30,037 nucleotides of DNA from Tubulinosema ratisbonensis (lineage: Eukaryota; Microsporidia; Tubulinosematidae): the NCBI GenBank assembly GCA_004000155.1, contig RCSS01000062.1, positions 1 to 30,037 on the forward strand, in the 5' to 3' direction. The notes under the pieces are model-generated. The model ran no database searches, was not told where the DNA came from, and saw only the letters and a program-made list of their open reading frames with translations. Made by a program: the position numbers and the translations under genes. Of the stretch, positions 9,601 to 18,399 are shown in pieces (within the stretch, counting starts at the first letter, position 1; each line of letters begins with the position of its first letter).

Positions 9601-10185
9601 AGCAGGGTAAATAATAAAAAATAAATTAAAAAATAAAATTATATTTTTATTAAAAGATAAGAAGATAAAAAACTTTTCTTATTATTAATAATTTTATTTA
9701 TTTTTTAAATTAAAATTAAAATTAATTTTTGATAAATATTTTTTTTCTTAAATAAATAAAATTTTATTTTTTAATTTATTTTCTATTTAAATATTTCTTT
9801 TTATTGAATGAATAAAATTTTATTTTTTTATTTAAATATTTATTTTTTTTTGATCAAACAAAACTTTATTTTTAAAGTTACATCTATTTTTTTGATAATT
9901 ATTTCTTTTTATTGAATAATAAAATTTTATTTCTATATAAATAAAGTAAAAAAGTTAAAATTGATTTTTTGATTAATATTTCTTTTTATTGAATAATAAA
10001 ATTTTATTTCTAATAAATAAAGTAAAAAAGTCAAAATCTATTTTTTGATAAATATTCCTTTTTATTGAACAAAAAAGTTTATTTTAAAATAAATAAATAA
10101 AAAAATGAATTTTTAAAAGCTTTAAAAATTTTTATAGAATTATTCTAGAACCAATTAAATATTTAAATAAAAAAATAAATTAACC
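9601..10185. promoter_or_regulatory. Divergent promoter spacer between sec24 and the HAD gene
   Basis: 585 bp of very AT-rich DNA between two outward-facing genes, so it must hold both promoters. It contains a CCC tract next to the sec24 start and a roughly 76-bp tandem repeat (9888-10115). No other motif can be supported. Confidence 0.5.
9888..10115. repeat. Three-copy tandem repeat of about 76 bp
   Basis: Units start at about 9888, 9965 and 10041. Each begins TTTTTTGAT, continues with a TTTCTTTTTATTGAA core and ends with an A-rich run. The first two are nearly identical and the third is diverged. Fainter related sequence extends left to about 9728. It lies between divergent genes. Confidence 0.75.
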
Positions 10186-10950
10186 ATGCAAGAAAAAATA
10201 AAAAATGATGAATTATCTTTGAAAGAGAAATATTTAAGTTTAAGAATACCAGCTTTACTTAAGATTACTAAACCAAATGACTGTGTTACCAAATACAATA
10301 ACACTGAACCAGTCTTTATTTTTGATGTAGATGATACTCTTTACAATTTTAAAGAACACTTACAAGAATATTACGTGGATTATTTGTACAAATTTGCAAG
10401 ACAAAAGAATGTAAAAAATTATAAAGAAGTTTGCAGAGGTTATTACAAAAATTATGGCCATGAATGTTTAGGATTCTTTTATCATCACAATACACACCCT
10501 AAGGAGTATTTTGATATGGTGGATACCAAAACATTTACTCATTTTATACCACAAATTAACACTGAGCTAATTAGTTTATTGAACTCAATCAAGTATAAAA
10601 TGCACTGTTTTACCAATGGTTACCACCGTAATGTAATGAATACTTTAAGTAAATTAAAATTATCTCATTTCTTTGAGCATGTAATACACCCTGACTATGA
10701 CAGTGGGACAGAAGTGATTATCAAACCATCACATGAAGCATTTATATTTGTGGAAAATTATTTACAAACTGATCCTAAAAGTATTATTTTCTTTGATGAT
10801 AATAAGTATAATGTTAATACTGCCCTGGAAAGAGGATGGAATGCACATTTAGTGGATGCTAATAATCTTACAAAGAAAGTGAAGGATGTATTAAAAGAAA
10901 TGGAANNNACAATGAATGTAATAAAATATCATTTATTTTTTTATATTTAA
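10186..10950 (+). CDS. HAD-family pyrimidine 5'-nucleotidase-like phosphatase (Sdt1/Phm8 type)
   Basis: Predicted soluble nucleotide monophosphatase of the haloacid dehalogenase superfamily, close to yeast Sdt1/Phm8, which dephosphorylate pyrimidine or other nucleoside monophosphates. Motif I is FDVDDTLYN with the nucleophile D47 and general acid D49. Motif II is FTNG (T143, N144). Motif III is K180 in IIKPSHEAF. Motif IV is FFDDN (D204, D205). The cap insertion contains the family's Y-x-x-Y-G-H-like stretch (NYGHECLGF, about 89-97). The frame contains three Ns at 10906-10908, exactly one codon (X after residue 240). The real stop may lie there, because the 13 residues beyond (to 10950) look unlike the family. 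The length to the Ns (240) suits it. The start is the first ATG, preceded by CC. Confidence 0.85.
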   Translation: MQEKIKNDELSLKEKYLSLRIPALLKITKPNDCVTKYNNTEPVFIFDVDDTLYNFKEHLQEYYVDYLYKFARQKNVKNYKEVCRGYYKNYGHECLGFFYHHNTHPKEYFDMVDTKTFTHFIPQINTELISLLNSIKYKMHCFTNGYHRNVMNTLSKLKLSHFFEHVIHPDYDSGTEVIIKPSHEAFIFVENYLQTDPKSIIFFDDNKYNVNTALERGWNAHLVDANNLTKKVKDVLKEMEXTMNVIKYHLFFYI

Positions 10951-11109
10951 AGACAAACATGTTAAAAAAAATGTAAATTAAGTTATTTTTCATTTTTTCT
11001 AATTTAAAATTTAATTTAAATAAATAATTGAAATTTATTTTTAAAAAAAAACTGTTTTTTAAGTTAAAAATAAAATTTTATTTTTAAATTAAATTTTAAA
11101 TTAGAAAAA

Positions 11110-11562
11110 ATGAAAATTTATGCAACAACAAATGACAAAATTAAAGTTAAATTACATAAAAAAATATTAAAACATTCTTTGCTTTTAAAAAACATATTAA
11201 AACTGAAGAAAAAACACATATTTTTAAAAATAGAATCCAATACCTTAAAAAGAATAGAAGAACTACTCAAAATAATAGATTTAAAATTAGAAGAAGATTA
11301 TTTGGACTGTGAGGTAAGTTATAACTCAAAATTGATTGATATTTTACAAGAAATGGATGGTAATACTTTTAGCAGTATTGTAGAAGGAGTAGATTATCTT
11401 AACATACCTTTTTTAGTGGAGTATTGTGCATTTGTAGTGTGTAAAATGTTGAAAGATAAAAAAATTTCTAATTTAACTGATTTTTTCAAAAAGAAAGAAT
11501 CAGATTTTGAGAAAATGTATTTAGAAAAAATTAAATTAAAAAATAAACAAAATAAAAATTAA
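11110..11562 (+). CDS. Skp1-like protein (BTB/POZ fold)
   Basis: 150 residues. Skp1 links F-box proteins to cullin in SCF ubiquitin ligases. The C-terminal half carries the Skp1 signature: a DYLNIPFLVEYCAFVVCKMLKDK helix pair (about 94-117), matching the family's YLDI..LL...C..VA.MIKGK, then a short segment rich in Phe and Lys that replaces the usual NI.NDFTPEEE tail. The N-terminal half (about 1-65) fits a BTB strand-helix start. The acidic C-terminus and the terminal WC common in Skp1 are absent, and the tail is Lys/Asn-rich, so F-box binding may be altered. The alternative is elongin-C, but the length and the extra C-terminal helix favour Skp1. Confidence 0.65.
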   Translation: MKIYATTNDKIKVKLHKKILKHSLLLKNILKLKKKHIFLKIESNTLKRIEELLKIIDLKLEEDYLDCEVSYNSKLIDILQEMDGNTFSSIVEGVDYLNIPFLVEYCAFVVCKMLKDKKISNLTDFFKKKESDFEKMYLEKIKLKNKQNKN

Positions 11563-11596
11563 AAAAATAAATAAAAATCAATTAAATTTTCATTTT

Positions 11597-12172
11597 TTAT
11601 TCTTCTTTAATTTTATCTTCACTTTTGATATCTAAAATTACATAGTAAATTGAAACAACTAAATAACTAAAAACACAGAAATATGCAAAATAAACATATC
11701 CTCTGGGAATGTTACTAACTTTATAACTTAACTTATCACTCAAAAGGATTGTAACTTCAATTAACTTAGCTACATATTTCATATAAAACTTATTTGGCTC
11801 TAAAAACCAAGCAAATTTATCTTCTTCTCTCCAAAGTTTCTTTTCTAAAATAATTTCTAAATGAGGTATGCTTGAAGGATACAAATTATAAAACTTATAA
11901 TCTTTCCTTAAAACTAAATGTGGCACATAAATTACAAAGAATTTTAGGCACAATTCTCCGTTTTTGGAAAAATCTACTGTTCTTATTTCATATCCTTGTA
12001 TTTCTTTAGTATCATTTATCAAAGGTGCAAATAATTTACAAGTATCACACAATTCACTAAGACTAGAATCATAAAACACAATCAGTAAATCTTTCTTTTT
12101 AAAATCTTGGTCTGTAAATTGGGTTTTTAAAGCCAAGCAGAAAATTAAATTATAAATTGCTAAAAGGTGCAT
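11597..12172 (-). CDS. ER membrane thioredoxin-like protein
   Basis: 191 residues. The N-terminal hydrophobic segment (about 1-16) looks like a signal peptide. A thioredoxin-type domain follows with an active-site CxxC (C42-D-T-C45) and the conserved cis-proline (P84 in IYVPHLVL). A single transmembrane helix (about 161-180) and a short charged tail end the protein. The layout (signal peptide, one lumenal thioredoxin domain, C-terminal membrane anchor) is that of TMX-type ER oxidoreductases. The oligosaccharyltransferase subunit Ost3/Ost6 also has a lumenal CxxC thioredoxin domain but four membrane helices, so it fits less well. Only 54 bp separate its start from that of the divergent gene at 12227, implying a shared promoter region. 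Confidence 0.65.
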   Translation of the reverse strand: MHLLAIYNLIFCLALKTQFTDQDFKKKDLLIVFYDSSLSELCDTCKLFAPLINDTKEIQGYEIRTVDFSKNGELCLKFFVIYVPHLVLRKDYKFYNLYPSSIPHLEIILEKKLWREEDKFAWFLEPNKFYMKYVAKLIEVTILLSDKLSYKVSNIPRGYVYFAYFCVFSYLVVSIYYVILDIKSEDKIKEE

Positions 12173-12226
12173 GAATTGTTTTTTTTGTTTATTTTTATTT
12201 TTATTAAAAATTTAATTAATTTATGC

Positions 12227-13900
12227 ATGATAAATGACATATTTTTAAACAATTTAGACAAAGTTAAAAAGAAAGAAGATTTGTTAAGACAGGTTAGTAA
12301 ACTAAAAATAAAACTAAACAATAAACAGTCTGAGTACTTTCTTGCACTTTCTATCAACAATTTTGAAGAAGATACTCATTTAGAAATACTTAAGATGTCT
12401 AGCAAGAGTGTTAAAGAAAAGTGTTTACCAGGATTGTTTAGCAAATATTTTACTTATTTTAAAGATGATAATGCTGAGTTTGTGGCTAATTGCATAAAAG
12501 AAGTACTTCTGTCAGTTGAAAAAATTGATGATAAATCAGAAAAAATAATTTTTTATTTTTTTTCTAAAAATGAACATGAAAAATTTGTAAATGTTTATAA
12601 AATTTTGGCTTGTTTGCTACAAACAAAGTATAAAATTTATTTTCTTAATAAATTTTTAAACTGTCAAAAAAACAAATTTATAAACGAACAAAGAAATTTG
12701 CAGCATGAAATAGAATCAACTTCACTTCTAGCAACTAAAAATTCTTTTACAACAAAGTCAAATGAATTAGTAGAAGACAACGTGTTTGTTTTTCATTCTT
12801 TTCTTACCAATCAAAAATTAGAGCTTTCTTTAGTGAAAGAAAGCATTTCAGANCCTNNANNNNTGNANNNANNNNNNNNNNNNNNNNNNNNNNNNNNNNN
12901 NNNNNNNNNNNNNNNNNNNNNNNNNNNNNNNNNNNNNNNNNNNNNNNNNNNNNNNNNNNNNNNNNNNNNNNNNNNNNNNNNNNNNNNNNNNNNNNNNNNN
13001 NTNTCTANANTNCAAGANTTNCNNNNAAAAGTTTATNANNTAGTAGAATATTTAGAAAATGATTTTGCCTTGGATTTAATTTATTTGTTAGTGCTTAGAG
13101 GATTGGATAGAAAAGAACTTAAGTTTTGTTTTGATAGCTTAATTTATTTAGATAAGCCAATAGAAACAAGGTTAGGTATCCTTAAGGTGATTAGTTTAGT
13201 AATCTTTCATTATGGGGCTATGGATGATTTTATAAGGGAATGGATTAAAGTAGAAGGTAAAGGTAAAACAAACAATAAAATCAAAAGCCCTAGTATTAAA
13301 CCACAAACTGAAAATGAAAGTGACAATTTATTAGAAATTTACAAATTAAGTTTACCAAATTTAATCCAAAACATTAAATTAGAAATTATACCATGCAATG
13401 ATTTACCTACATTTTTTAAGTACAATAAGTCATTTTACAGGAAAGTTACCCAAACAGAAAGAGACACTGCTTCAAGTGATAATGCTATGGTTATGGCTAA
13501 TTTAATATGGAAAGAACTATTATTTTTTAAACAAGAATATTATTTAAATATAATTTTAGAAATATTAATAGTAATAATACATTCTACTAAAAGATTTTAC
13601 TCAGCAAGAATGCAAAGCACAGATTATTTAGATTTTATTTATGATTCATTTGATTATAACAAACCAGAATATATTTTATTTATACAATTAATAATCAAGC
13701 ATTTTAAATTGAATAAGAAATATTTTGAGAAGACACTTTTAATTTTATTAAAGTGTTACAAAGAAAATATAATTTTATTAGATTTAATTTATGAACTGTG
13801 TAAATTTGATGTGTATTTTTTTTATTACTTAATAAAAGATTTAGAATATTTCAAGAAGGAAGGATTCAAAATGATTAAGAAGGTTAAAAATTATAATTAA
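12227..13900 (+). CDS. Large helical protein of unknown function, interrupted by an assembly gap
   Basis: About 557 codons including a run of mostly undetermined bases (12853-13040). I do not recognise the family. Both sides of the gap are predicted to be almost wholly helical, rich in Leu, Lys, Phe and Tyr, with repeated helix pairs in the C-terminal half (for example YILFIQLIIKHFKLNKKYFEKTLLILLKCYKENIILLDLIYELCKFD), suggesting an alpha-solenoid or similar scaffold. No catalytic motif, signal peptide or zinc site is visible. The frame is open further 5' to a GTG at 12167, but those 20 codons are a T-rich translation overlapping the divergent gene, so the ATG at 12227 is chosen. The gap length is assembler-estimated, and the frame across it is assumed because both sides are open in the same frame. 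Confidence 0.65.
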   Translation: MINDIFLNNLDKVKKKEDLLRQVSKLKIKLNNKQSEYFLALSINNFEEDTHLEILKMSSKSVKEKCLPGLFSKYFTYFKDDNAEFVANCIKEVLLSVEKIDDKSEKIIFYFFSKNEHEKFVNVYKILACLLQTKYKIYFLNKFLNCQKNKFINEQRNLQHEIESTSLLATKNSFTTKSNELVEDNVFVFHSFLTNQKLELSLVKESISXPXXXXXXXXXXXXXXXXXXXXXXXXXXXXXXXXXXXXXXXXXXXXXXXXXSXXQXXXXKVYXXVEYLENDFALDLIYLLVLRGLDRKELKFCFDSLIYLDKPIETRLGILKVISLVIFHYGAMDDFIREWIKVEGKGKTNNKIKSPSIKPQTENESDNLLEIYKLSLPNLIQNIKLEIIPCNDLPTFFKYNKSFYRKVTQTERDTASSDNAMVMANLIWKELLFFKQEYYLNIILEILIVIIHSTKRFYSARMQSTDYLDFIYDSFDYNKPEYILFIQLIIKHFKLNKKYFEKTLLILLKCYKENIILLDLIYELCKFDVYFFYYLIKDLEYFKKEGFKMIKKVKNYN

Positions 13901-14060
13901 ATAAATGTTTCATTGTTTTTGTCATATTAAAATATTTAATTTACTTCTAATTAATTTTTATAAATAAAAGATTTAAATAAATTAATTTTATTTTACTTAA
14001 TAAAGAAGAAATTAATAAAAAAATCTTTTATTTTAAAAAATTATAAAAATTATTTTCCTT

Positions 14061-15527
14061 ATGAATTCACATAAACAATTTGGTGTAACAGATCCTATCT
14101 CTTTAGACACTCCTACAGAACAAGAAATACTTTTATCAGCAGAAATAGATGATTACTTGCATAAATCAGGGTTTTTTGAGGATGATGAATCAGCCATCCA
14201 AAGAGAAAAAGTGCTTGGTAAACTTGATTTACTAGTGAAACAATTTGTATCGCAGGTATGTAAAGAATTAGGATTAGACAAATCAGGCGGAGGAAAGATA
14301 TTTACTTTTGGGTCTTACAGACTGGGCGTACATGCTAAAGGAGCAGATATTGATGCACTGTGTGTGGTACCAAAACAAGTAACCAGAAAACATTTCTTTA
14401 ACGATTTCTTTGCACTGTTAAGCAGTCAAGCAGGCGTAACTAATTTATTAAAAATAGAAGATGCTTACGTACCTTTAATCAAATTTGAATATTTTAACAT
14501 TCCAATTGATTTAACATTTACTTCTTTACAAATAAATTGTATAAACGAAGATATTAATTTGTTAGACAATAACATTCTTAAAGGAATGGATGATAAATGT
14601 ATTATTTCAGTGAATGGTAACAGAGTCACTGATGAGATACTTAATTTAGTGCCTGATACTAAGGTATTTCATAAAGCATTAAGGTGTATAAAATATTGGG
14701 CACAAAAGAAAAAGGTTTATGGCCATGCGTATGGATATTTTGGTGGAGTGGCTTATGCACTTTCGGTTGCTAAAGTGTGTCAATTATTTCCTAATGCGTG
14801 TTCTTTTACAATTGTTAATAAGTTTTTTAAGATGTTGAGTAAGTTTAAATGGCCTAACCCAATTATTATCAAAAAAATTGAGCAGAATGAGCTTGGGTTT
14901 AGGGTATGGGACCCTAATAACAATTTAGCAGACAAATTTCATAGAATGCCAGTAATTACACCTGCGTATCCAGCCATGTGCTCAACCCACAACGTATTTT
15001 TGTCTACTCAGTACTGGTTAACCAGAGAATTCACCAAAGCATACAAGGTTATAAATGAAGCACTTGAGAACAAAAACTTAAACTGGAAAGAAGAATTGTT
15101 CTCTCCATCTGATTTCTTTTTAGTTCACAAAAGCTTTCTTTCAGTCTTTGTTTTAACAAAAGAAGATGAAAACATTGACAAATTAGTTGGGTACGTAGAA
15201 TCAAGATTAAGAATTTTATGTGCAAAATTAGAAGAAGTAGAATCTATCACTTATGCCATCCCATTCCCAAAATGTTTTAACATATTTGACGAAGAAGAAA
15301 GTTTCTTGAGAAACAAATACAATCTTCAGGTGTATAAAAAAGGACGAGTATTTTTTATTGCGCTTGATTTTACAGGTGTTAAAATGATGTTACATAACAA
15401 GAAAGTTGTGGTAGGTCCGGTGGCAGATGAGTTTATTGGTTCTTTGGTTGAAATGGAAGGAAAAGTGTTTATCAAATCTTATCCTAAAAATGTAGTTAAT
15501 GAGTTTATAAGAAATAGTAAAAAATAA
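14061..15527 (+). CDS. PAP1: Poly(A) polymerase
   Basis: 488 residues. It adds poly(A) tails to cleaved pre-mRNA in the nucleus. The nucleotidyltransferase core has FTFGSYRLGVHAKGADIDAL with the G84-S85 helical turn and metal-binding D96 and D98, and the third carboxylate D150 in NIPIDLTF. These positions are within four residues of those in yeast Pap1. The central domain has the family's ALRCIKYWAQKKKVYGHAYGYFGGVAYAL block, and the RNA-binding domain begins after the highly conserved MPVITPAYPAMCSTHNV. The C-terminal extension found in yeast (568 residues) is missing, as expected in a reduced microsporidian. The start is the first ATG, preceded by TTTTCCTT. The N-terminal FGVTDPIS is itself a conserved PAP sequence, which confirms it. 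Confidence 0.95.
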   Translation: MNSHKQFGVTDPISLDTPTEQEILLSAEIDDYLHKSGFFEDDESAIQREKVLGKLDLLVKQFVSQVCKELGLDKSGGGKIFTFGSYRLGVHAKGADIDALCVVPKQVTRKHFFNDFFALLSSQAGVTNLLKIEDAYVPLIKFEYFNIPIDLTFTSLQINCINEDINLLDNNILKGMDDKCIISVNGNRVTDEILNLVPDTKVFHKALRCIKYWAQKKKVYGHAYGYFGGVAYALSVAKVCQLFPNACSFTIVNKFFKMLSKFKWPNPIIIKKIEQNELGFRVWDPNNNLADKFHRMPVITPAYPAMCSTHNVFLSTQYWLTREFTKAYKVINEALENKNLNWKEELFSPSDFFLVHKSFLSVFVLTKEDENIDKLVGYVESRLRILCAKLEEVESITYAIPFPKCFNIFDEEESFLRNKYNLQVYKKGRVFFIALDFTGVKMMLHNKKVVVGPVADEFIGSLVEMEGKVFIKSYPKNVVNEFIRNSKK

Positions 15528-15872
15528 AGAAATATTTAAAAATTAATTGATAATTTTACTATGTGTTATTTTAATCTGACATAATTTAATTAATTTTAAG
15601 AATATTTTGTATAAATTTACTTAAATAATTGAGTTCTAATTATAAAAATTAATAATTTTATTTATAACACTAAAATACAGGTGTAGTAAATTACATAGGT
15701 AAATAAAATAATTTTATATTTAAATTATAAGTTTATAGGTTAATGATTGATACTTTAATTTTTAAATAAATTTTTTAAGTATAAAAATTATTCTGAGGAT
15801 TTGTGTATTATTTCTTTTTTTATTAATTATACATTGTATGTGTTTATTTTAACTAACTATTATATTTTATAT

Positions 15873-15896
15873 AGAAGGTATAGCAAAAAGATCTTA
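15873..15896 (+). repeat. SINE-like short fragment
   Basis: Carries the AGAAGGTATAGC plus AAAAGATCTT core shared by all members of the dispersed family, but not the 5' part or the CCTAGGCAAC tail. A second AAAAAGATCTTTTT lies 45 bp downstream. Confidence 0.5.
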
Positions 15897-16340
15897 CTAT
15901 AAATTTATTTCTATTCAATAAAAAGATCTTTTTTTAATTTTAATACCAAAACTTGAAAATAAACTAAAAATATTTTTAGTACAATAATGAAATCAATTAG
16001 TAATTTAAATTTCAAATTTTTTAATAAAAGAATAATTAACTTAAAAAATAAAAATAACATTTTTAAATTAATTAAATCTTAAAATTTTTTATTTAAAAAT
16101 AAAAAAATTTATTATCAAAGTAACTTAGGTATTAAAAGAAATTGCCAAGTTTATAAAAAAAAATTTTCTTAGGTATCTAACAAAATTAAAATTTAAAAGT
16201 AATTTTATAAAAAAATTAACAATATTTATTTATAAATATAAAAATATAGTATAAGAAATTTTACAACTTTGTTGAATATTTTTTTATGATTATAATTCTT
16301 TCTTTCATAAACTTTATATTAATATTCCTTAATTAAACAT

Positions 16341-16474
16341 ATCAAAATAACTCTCTTTTACCGTATGTTTCTGTCAATTAGGTATAAATATTCTTATAAA
16401 GAAGGTATAGCAAAAGATCTTCGTATGGGTTTTCATCCCTAGGCAGCAAAAAAAATCAAAATAACTCTCTTTTA
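16341..16474 (+). mobile_element. 5'-truncated SINE-like retroposon with 20-bp target-site duplication
   Basis: The insert is 16361-16454, 94 bp, ending CCCTAGGCAGC followed by A7. It is flanked by identical 20-base copies (ATCAAAATAACTCTCTTTTA) at 16341-16360 and 16455-16474. Only the 3' portion of the family consensus (from GGTATAAATATTCTTATA on) is present. Confidence 0.9.
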
Positions 16475-16784
16475 TAAAAAAATATAACATTTAATTTAAT
16501 AAAATAAATGTCATTAAACAGAATAATTGTGTTCTTCATAGAATTCTTGAATCATTAATAAATTTTATTAAAATTTATTATATAATTTAATATTTTTCTA
16601 ATTTTTTAAAATATTTTCAAAGAAATAAATTTAATTTAAATTTGTTATTTTTTTAATTGTTCACAATTTATATTATAATTTAAAAGTATTAAATAATGTA
16701 TTTATTTAATTTGTTTTTCTATTTAAAAAATAAAAAAAGAGGTTAATTATAAAAAAAATTCTTTCTTTAAATTTAAATCTTGGA

Positions 16785-16957
16785 TCTTGGAAGTTTAAAA
16801 ATTTAATAATTTAATTCAAAAAAAATATTTTAATTTAAAATATTTTATTTTCTGATTTTAATTGTCTAAAAAGGAAAACAGAATTATTTTGTAAAAGAAA
16901 AATAAAATATTTTAACAAAGTAAAACATAAAAAAATAACATTTTTAAACTTCCAAGA
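16785..16957. repeat. Inverted repeat upstream of eIF5A
   Basis: An exact 18-bp arm TCTTGGAAGTTTAAAAAT at 16785-16802 is complementary to 16940-16957, separated by 137 bases. A tandem duplication of ATCTTGG sits at the left arm's outer edge. It ends 79 bp before the eIF5A start codon. Function unknown. It could be a small non-autonomous DNA element or a transcript hairpin. Confidence 0.75.
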
Positions 16958-17027
16958 TTAAAATTATTTTTCTAAATTTTACGATAAAAATAATTTTTTT
17001 TATTTTTAATTAAAAAAATAAAAAATA

Positions 17028-17030
17028 CCC
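17028..17030 (+). promoter_or_regulatory. CCC start-proximal signal of eIF5A
   Basis: CCC six bases before the ATG at 17037 in otherwise A/T-only sequence. Microsporidian genes are known to carry CCC-like signals just upstream of their starts. Confidence 0.6.
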
Positions 17031-17036
17031 TCAAAA

Positions 17037-17528
17037 ATGGCAATTGACTTAAACTCACCACAATACGAACATATCCCTGTCAACTCATTAGGTAAATCAG
17101 ATATTTTATTAGCAGAAAACTCTGGTAGACTGGATTATTGCAAAGTGACTGATATTTCCACTGCTAAACCTGGTAAACACGGTTCAGCTAAATTTATTAT
17201 CAAAGCTCAGAATGTGTTAAATGGTAAAGGATACGAAGTGTCTTACGTTAGCGGAACAAAGATAGTTAAAGTTAAACTAAAGAGAAGTGAGTATCTCATT
17301 GTTGACATTTTTGGTGAAGAGGTGTTTACTCAGAGCACTTCTGATGACTCAGGAGATGCTCCTATTTTCTTAAAATCACAGTTCCCTGCTGATGACATTG
17401 CTCAGTTAGAAGATGCTTTTATGAATAAAGAGAGTGATGAGGTAACTTGCATTCTTACTTCTGCACCAGGATTGTTGATGATAGAATCTATCAGGAAGGG
17501 AGGTAAATTGTTGGAGAGAAATAAATAA
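17037..17528 (+). CDS. Translation factor eIF5A (hypusinated)
   Basis: 163 residues. eIF5A binds the ribosomal E site and helps peptide-bond formation and termination at difficult sequences. Its Lys is converted to hypusine by deoxyhypusine synthase and hydroxylase. The hypusine loop STAKPGKHGSAK has the modified residue at K47. The N-terminal SH3-like barrel is followed by the family's DI.GEE-type linker and a C-terminal OB fold (...APIFLKSQFPADDIAQLEDAF). Length matches the family (150-160). The Pro before GKHG replaces the usual Thr. The start is the first ATG, and a CCC tract lies six bases upstream. The gene is convergent with the Use1-like gene, with only 30 bp between stops, so transcripts probably overlap. 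Confidence 0.95.
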   Translation: MAIDLNSPQYEHIPVNSLGKSDILLAENSGRLDYCKVTDISTAKPGKHGSAKFIIKAQNVLNGKGYEVSYVSGTKIVKVKLKRSEYLIVDIFGEEVFTQSTSDDSGDAPIFLKSQFPADDIAQLEDAFMNKESDEVTCILTSAPGLLMIESIRKGGKLLERNK

Positions 17529-17558
17529 AATTTTAACAAAATTTATTAAAAATTTCGC

Positions 17559-18077
17559 TTATAAAAATGTCATAACAAAATAAACAGCAAAAAATAAAAC
17601 TAAAGTGAAGAGAAAAATAGAGTATAAAGACAGTCCTTCTACCTCTCTCATATTTTTAAGGTTTAAGTCTGTTTTAACTACTTGTTTTTCTATTATTTCA
17701 TTAGTATTCTTAACAATTTCTTTGTCCTCTTCTACCTTTTCAGCAAAGGTTACTGCCCTTCTTTTCAATGCACTTGAACATTTTAACAAGTCATCTTGCA
17801 AAATGTTTGTCAAATTTTCATTAATTTCTTCTGATTTTTTTGACAGTTTTGGTTGACTGGTAATTTCAAATGACTGGTTTTTGAAAATGCTACTTAGTTT
17901 GTTTATCAGTTTGTCTCTTAGTTCAGTCTCAGTTACTTGGTTTAGTAAGTATTTTAGTGTAAGTATGTTTGCTTCTATTTTTTCTTCATCGTCTTGTTGA
18001 ATTGGTTTTTTCTCCTTGCTTTCCACCAAGTAAATTGTTTCGTCGTTGAATTCGTTAAAGTATTCTATGTCAAACAT
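17559..18077 (-). CDS. Use1-like tail-anchored SNARE
   Basis: 172 residues. Use1 is an ER Qc-SNARE for Golgi-to-ER retrograde fusion, acting with Ufe1, Sec20 and Sec22. The N-terminal 85 residues are acidic and helical. A SNARE-like coiled coil runs from about 88 to 145 (DDLLKCSSALKRRAVTFAEKVEEDKEIVKNTNEIIEK), followed by a single C-terminal transmembrane helix (about 151-171) with one residue or fewer after it, which makes it tail-anchored. The DLL..s..LK.......v.eD...v..t.e..... pattern is that of Use1 rather than of syntaxins. There is no signal peptide. Its ATG at 18077 is preceded directly by CCCC (complement of 18078-18081), a strong microsporidian start signal. Confidence 0.65.
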   Translation of the reverse strand: MFDIEYFNEFNDETIYLVESKEKKPIQQDDEEKIEANILTLKYLLNQVTETELRDKLINKLSSIFKNQSFEITSQPKLSKKSEEINENLTNILQDDLLKCSSALKRRAVTFAEKVEEDKEIVKNTNEIIEKQVVKTDLNLKNMREVEGLSLYSIFLFTLVLFFAVYFVMTFL

Positions 18078-18399
18078 GGGGTAATTTTAACATAAATTAA
18101 ATCTAGGAGTAATTTATAATCTGACCAATCAGAAATATTTTACCTTTTACTTTACGCTGTCACAAAATTTAACAAGTGTCTTACTATTTTATACTACTTT
18201 GATCTAAAAATAGTATTTTATTTTACTAAGATAATTTAAACAATAATTTCGCAATATTTAATATAACCAATATTCTCAAATAAATATAATAATTTATTAA
18301 AAAAATAATTTAATTAATTAATTAATTAAATAATAATTAAAAAAAATAACTGAAAATAAATATTTAATAAAATTATAATATTTTATTGTATACCCCTTT
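18078..18399. promoter_or_regulatory. Divergent promoter spacer with CCCC signals at both ends
   Basis: 322 bp between outward-facing genes. CCCC touches the minus-strand start (18078-18081) and CCCC lies at 18393-18396, three bases before the plus-strand ATG at 18400. A microsatellite-like (AATT)n tract lies near 18311-18327. Otherwise A/T sequence. Confidence 0.6.

Larger units (their letters stand above)
15528..17036. other. 1.5-kb AT-rich spacer with two SINE-like fragments and an inverted repeat
   Basis: No gene supported. It contains a short SINE-like fragment (about 15873-15896), a truncated copy with a 20-bp target duplication (16341-16474) and an inverted repeat at 16785-16957 upstream of eIF5A. 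The rest is A/T low complexity. Confidence 0.65.

Noticed and set aside
12167..12226. GTG-initiated extension of the gene at 12227
   Set aside because: The 20 extra codons translate a T-rich run, start with a non-ATG codon and overlap the divergent gene's start.
17605..17856. 83-codon plus-strand frame inside the Use1-like gene
   Set aside because: A shadow frame opposite a coding sequence with a clear SNARE and tail anchor.
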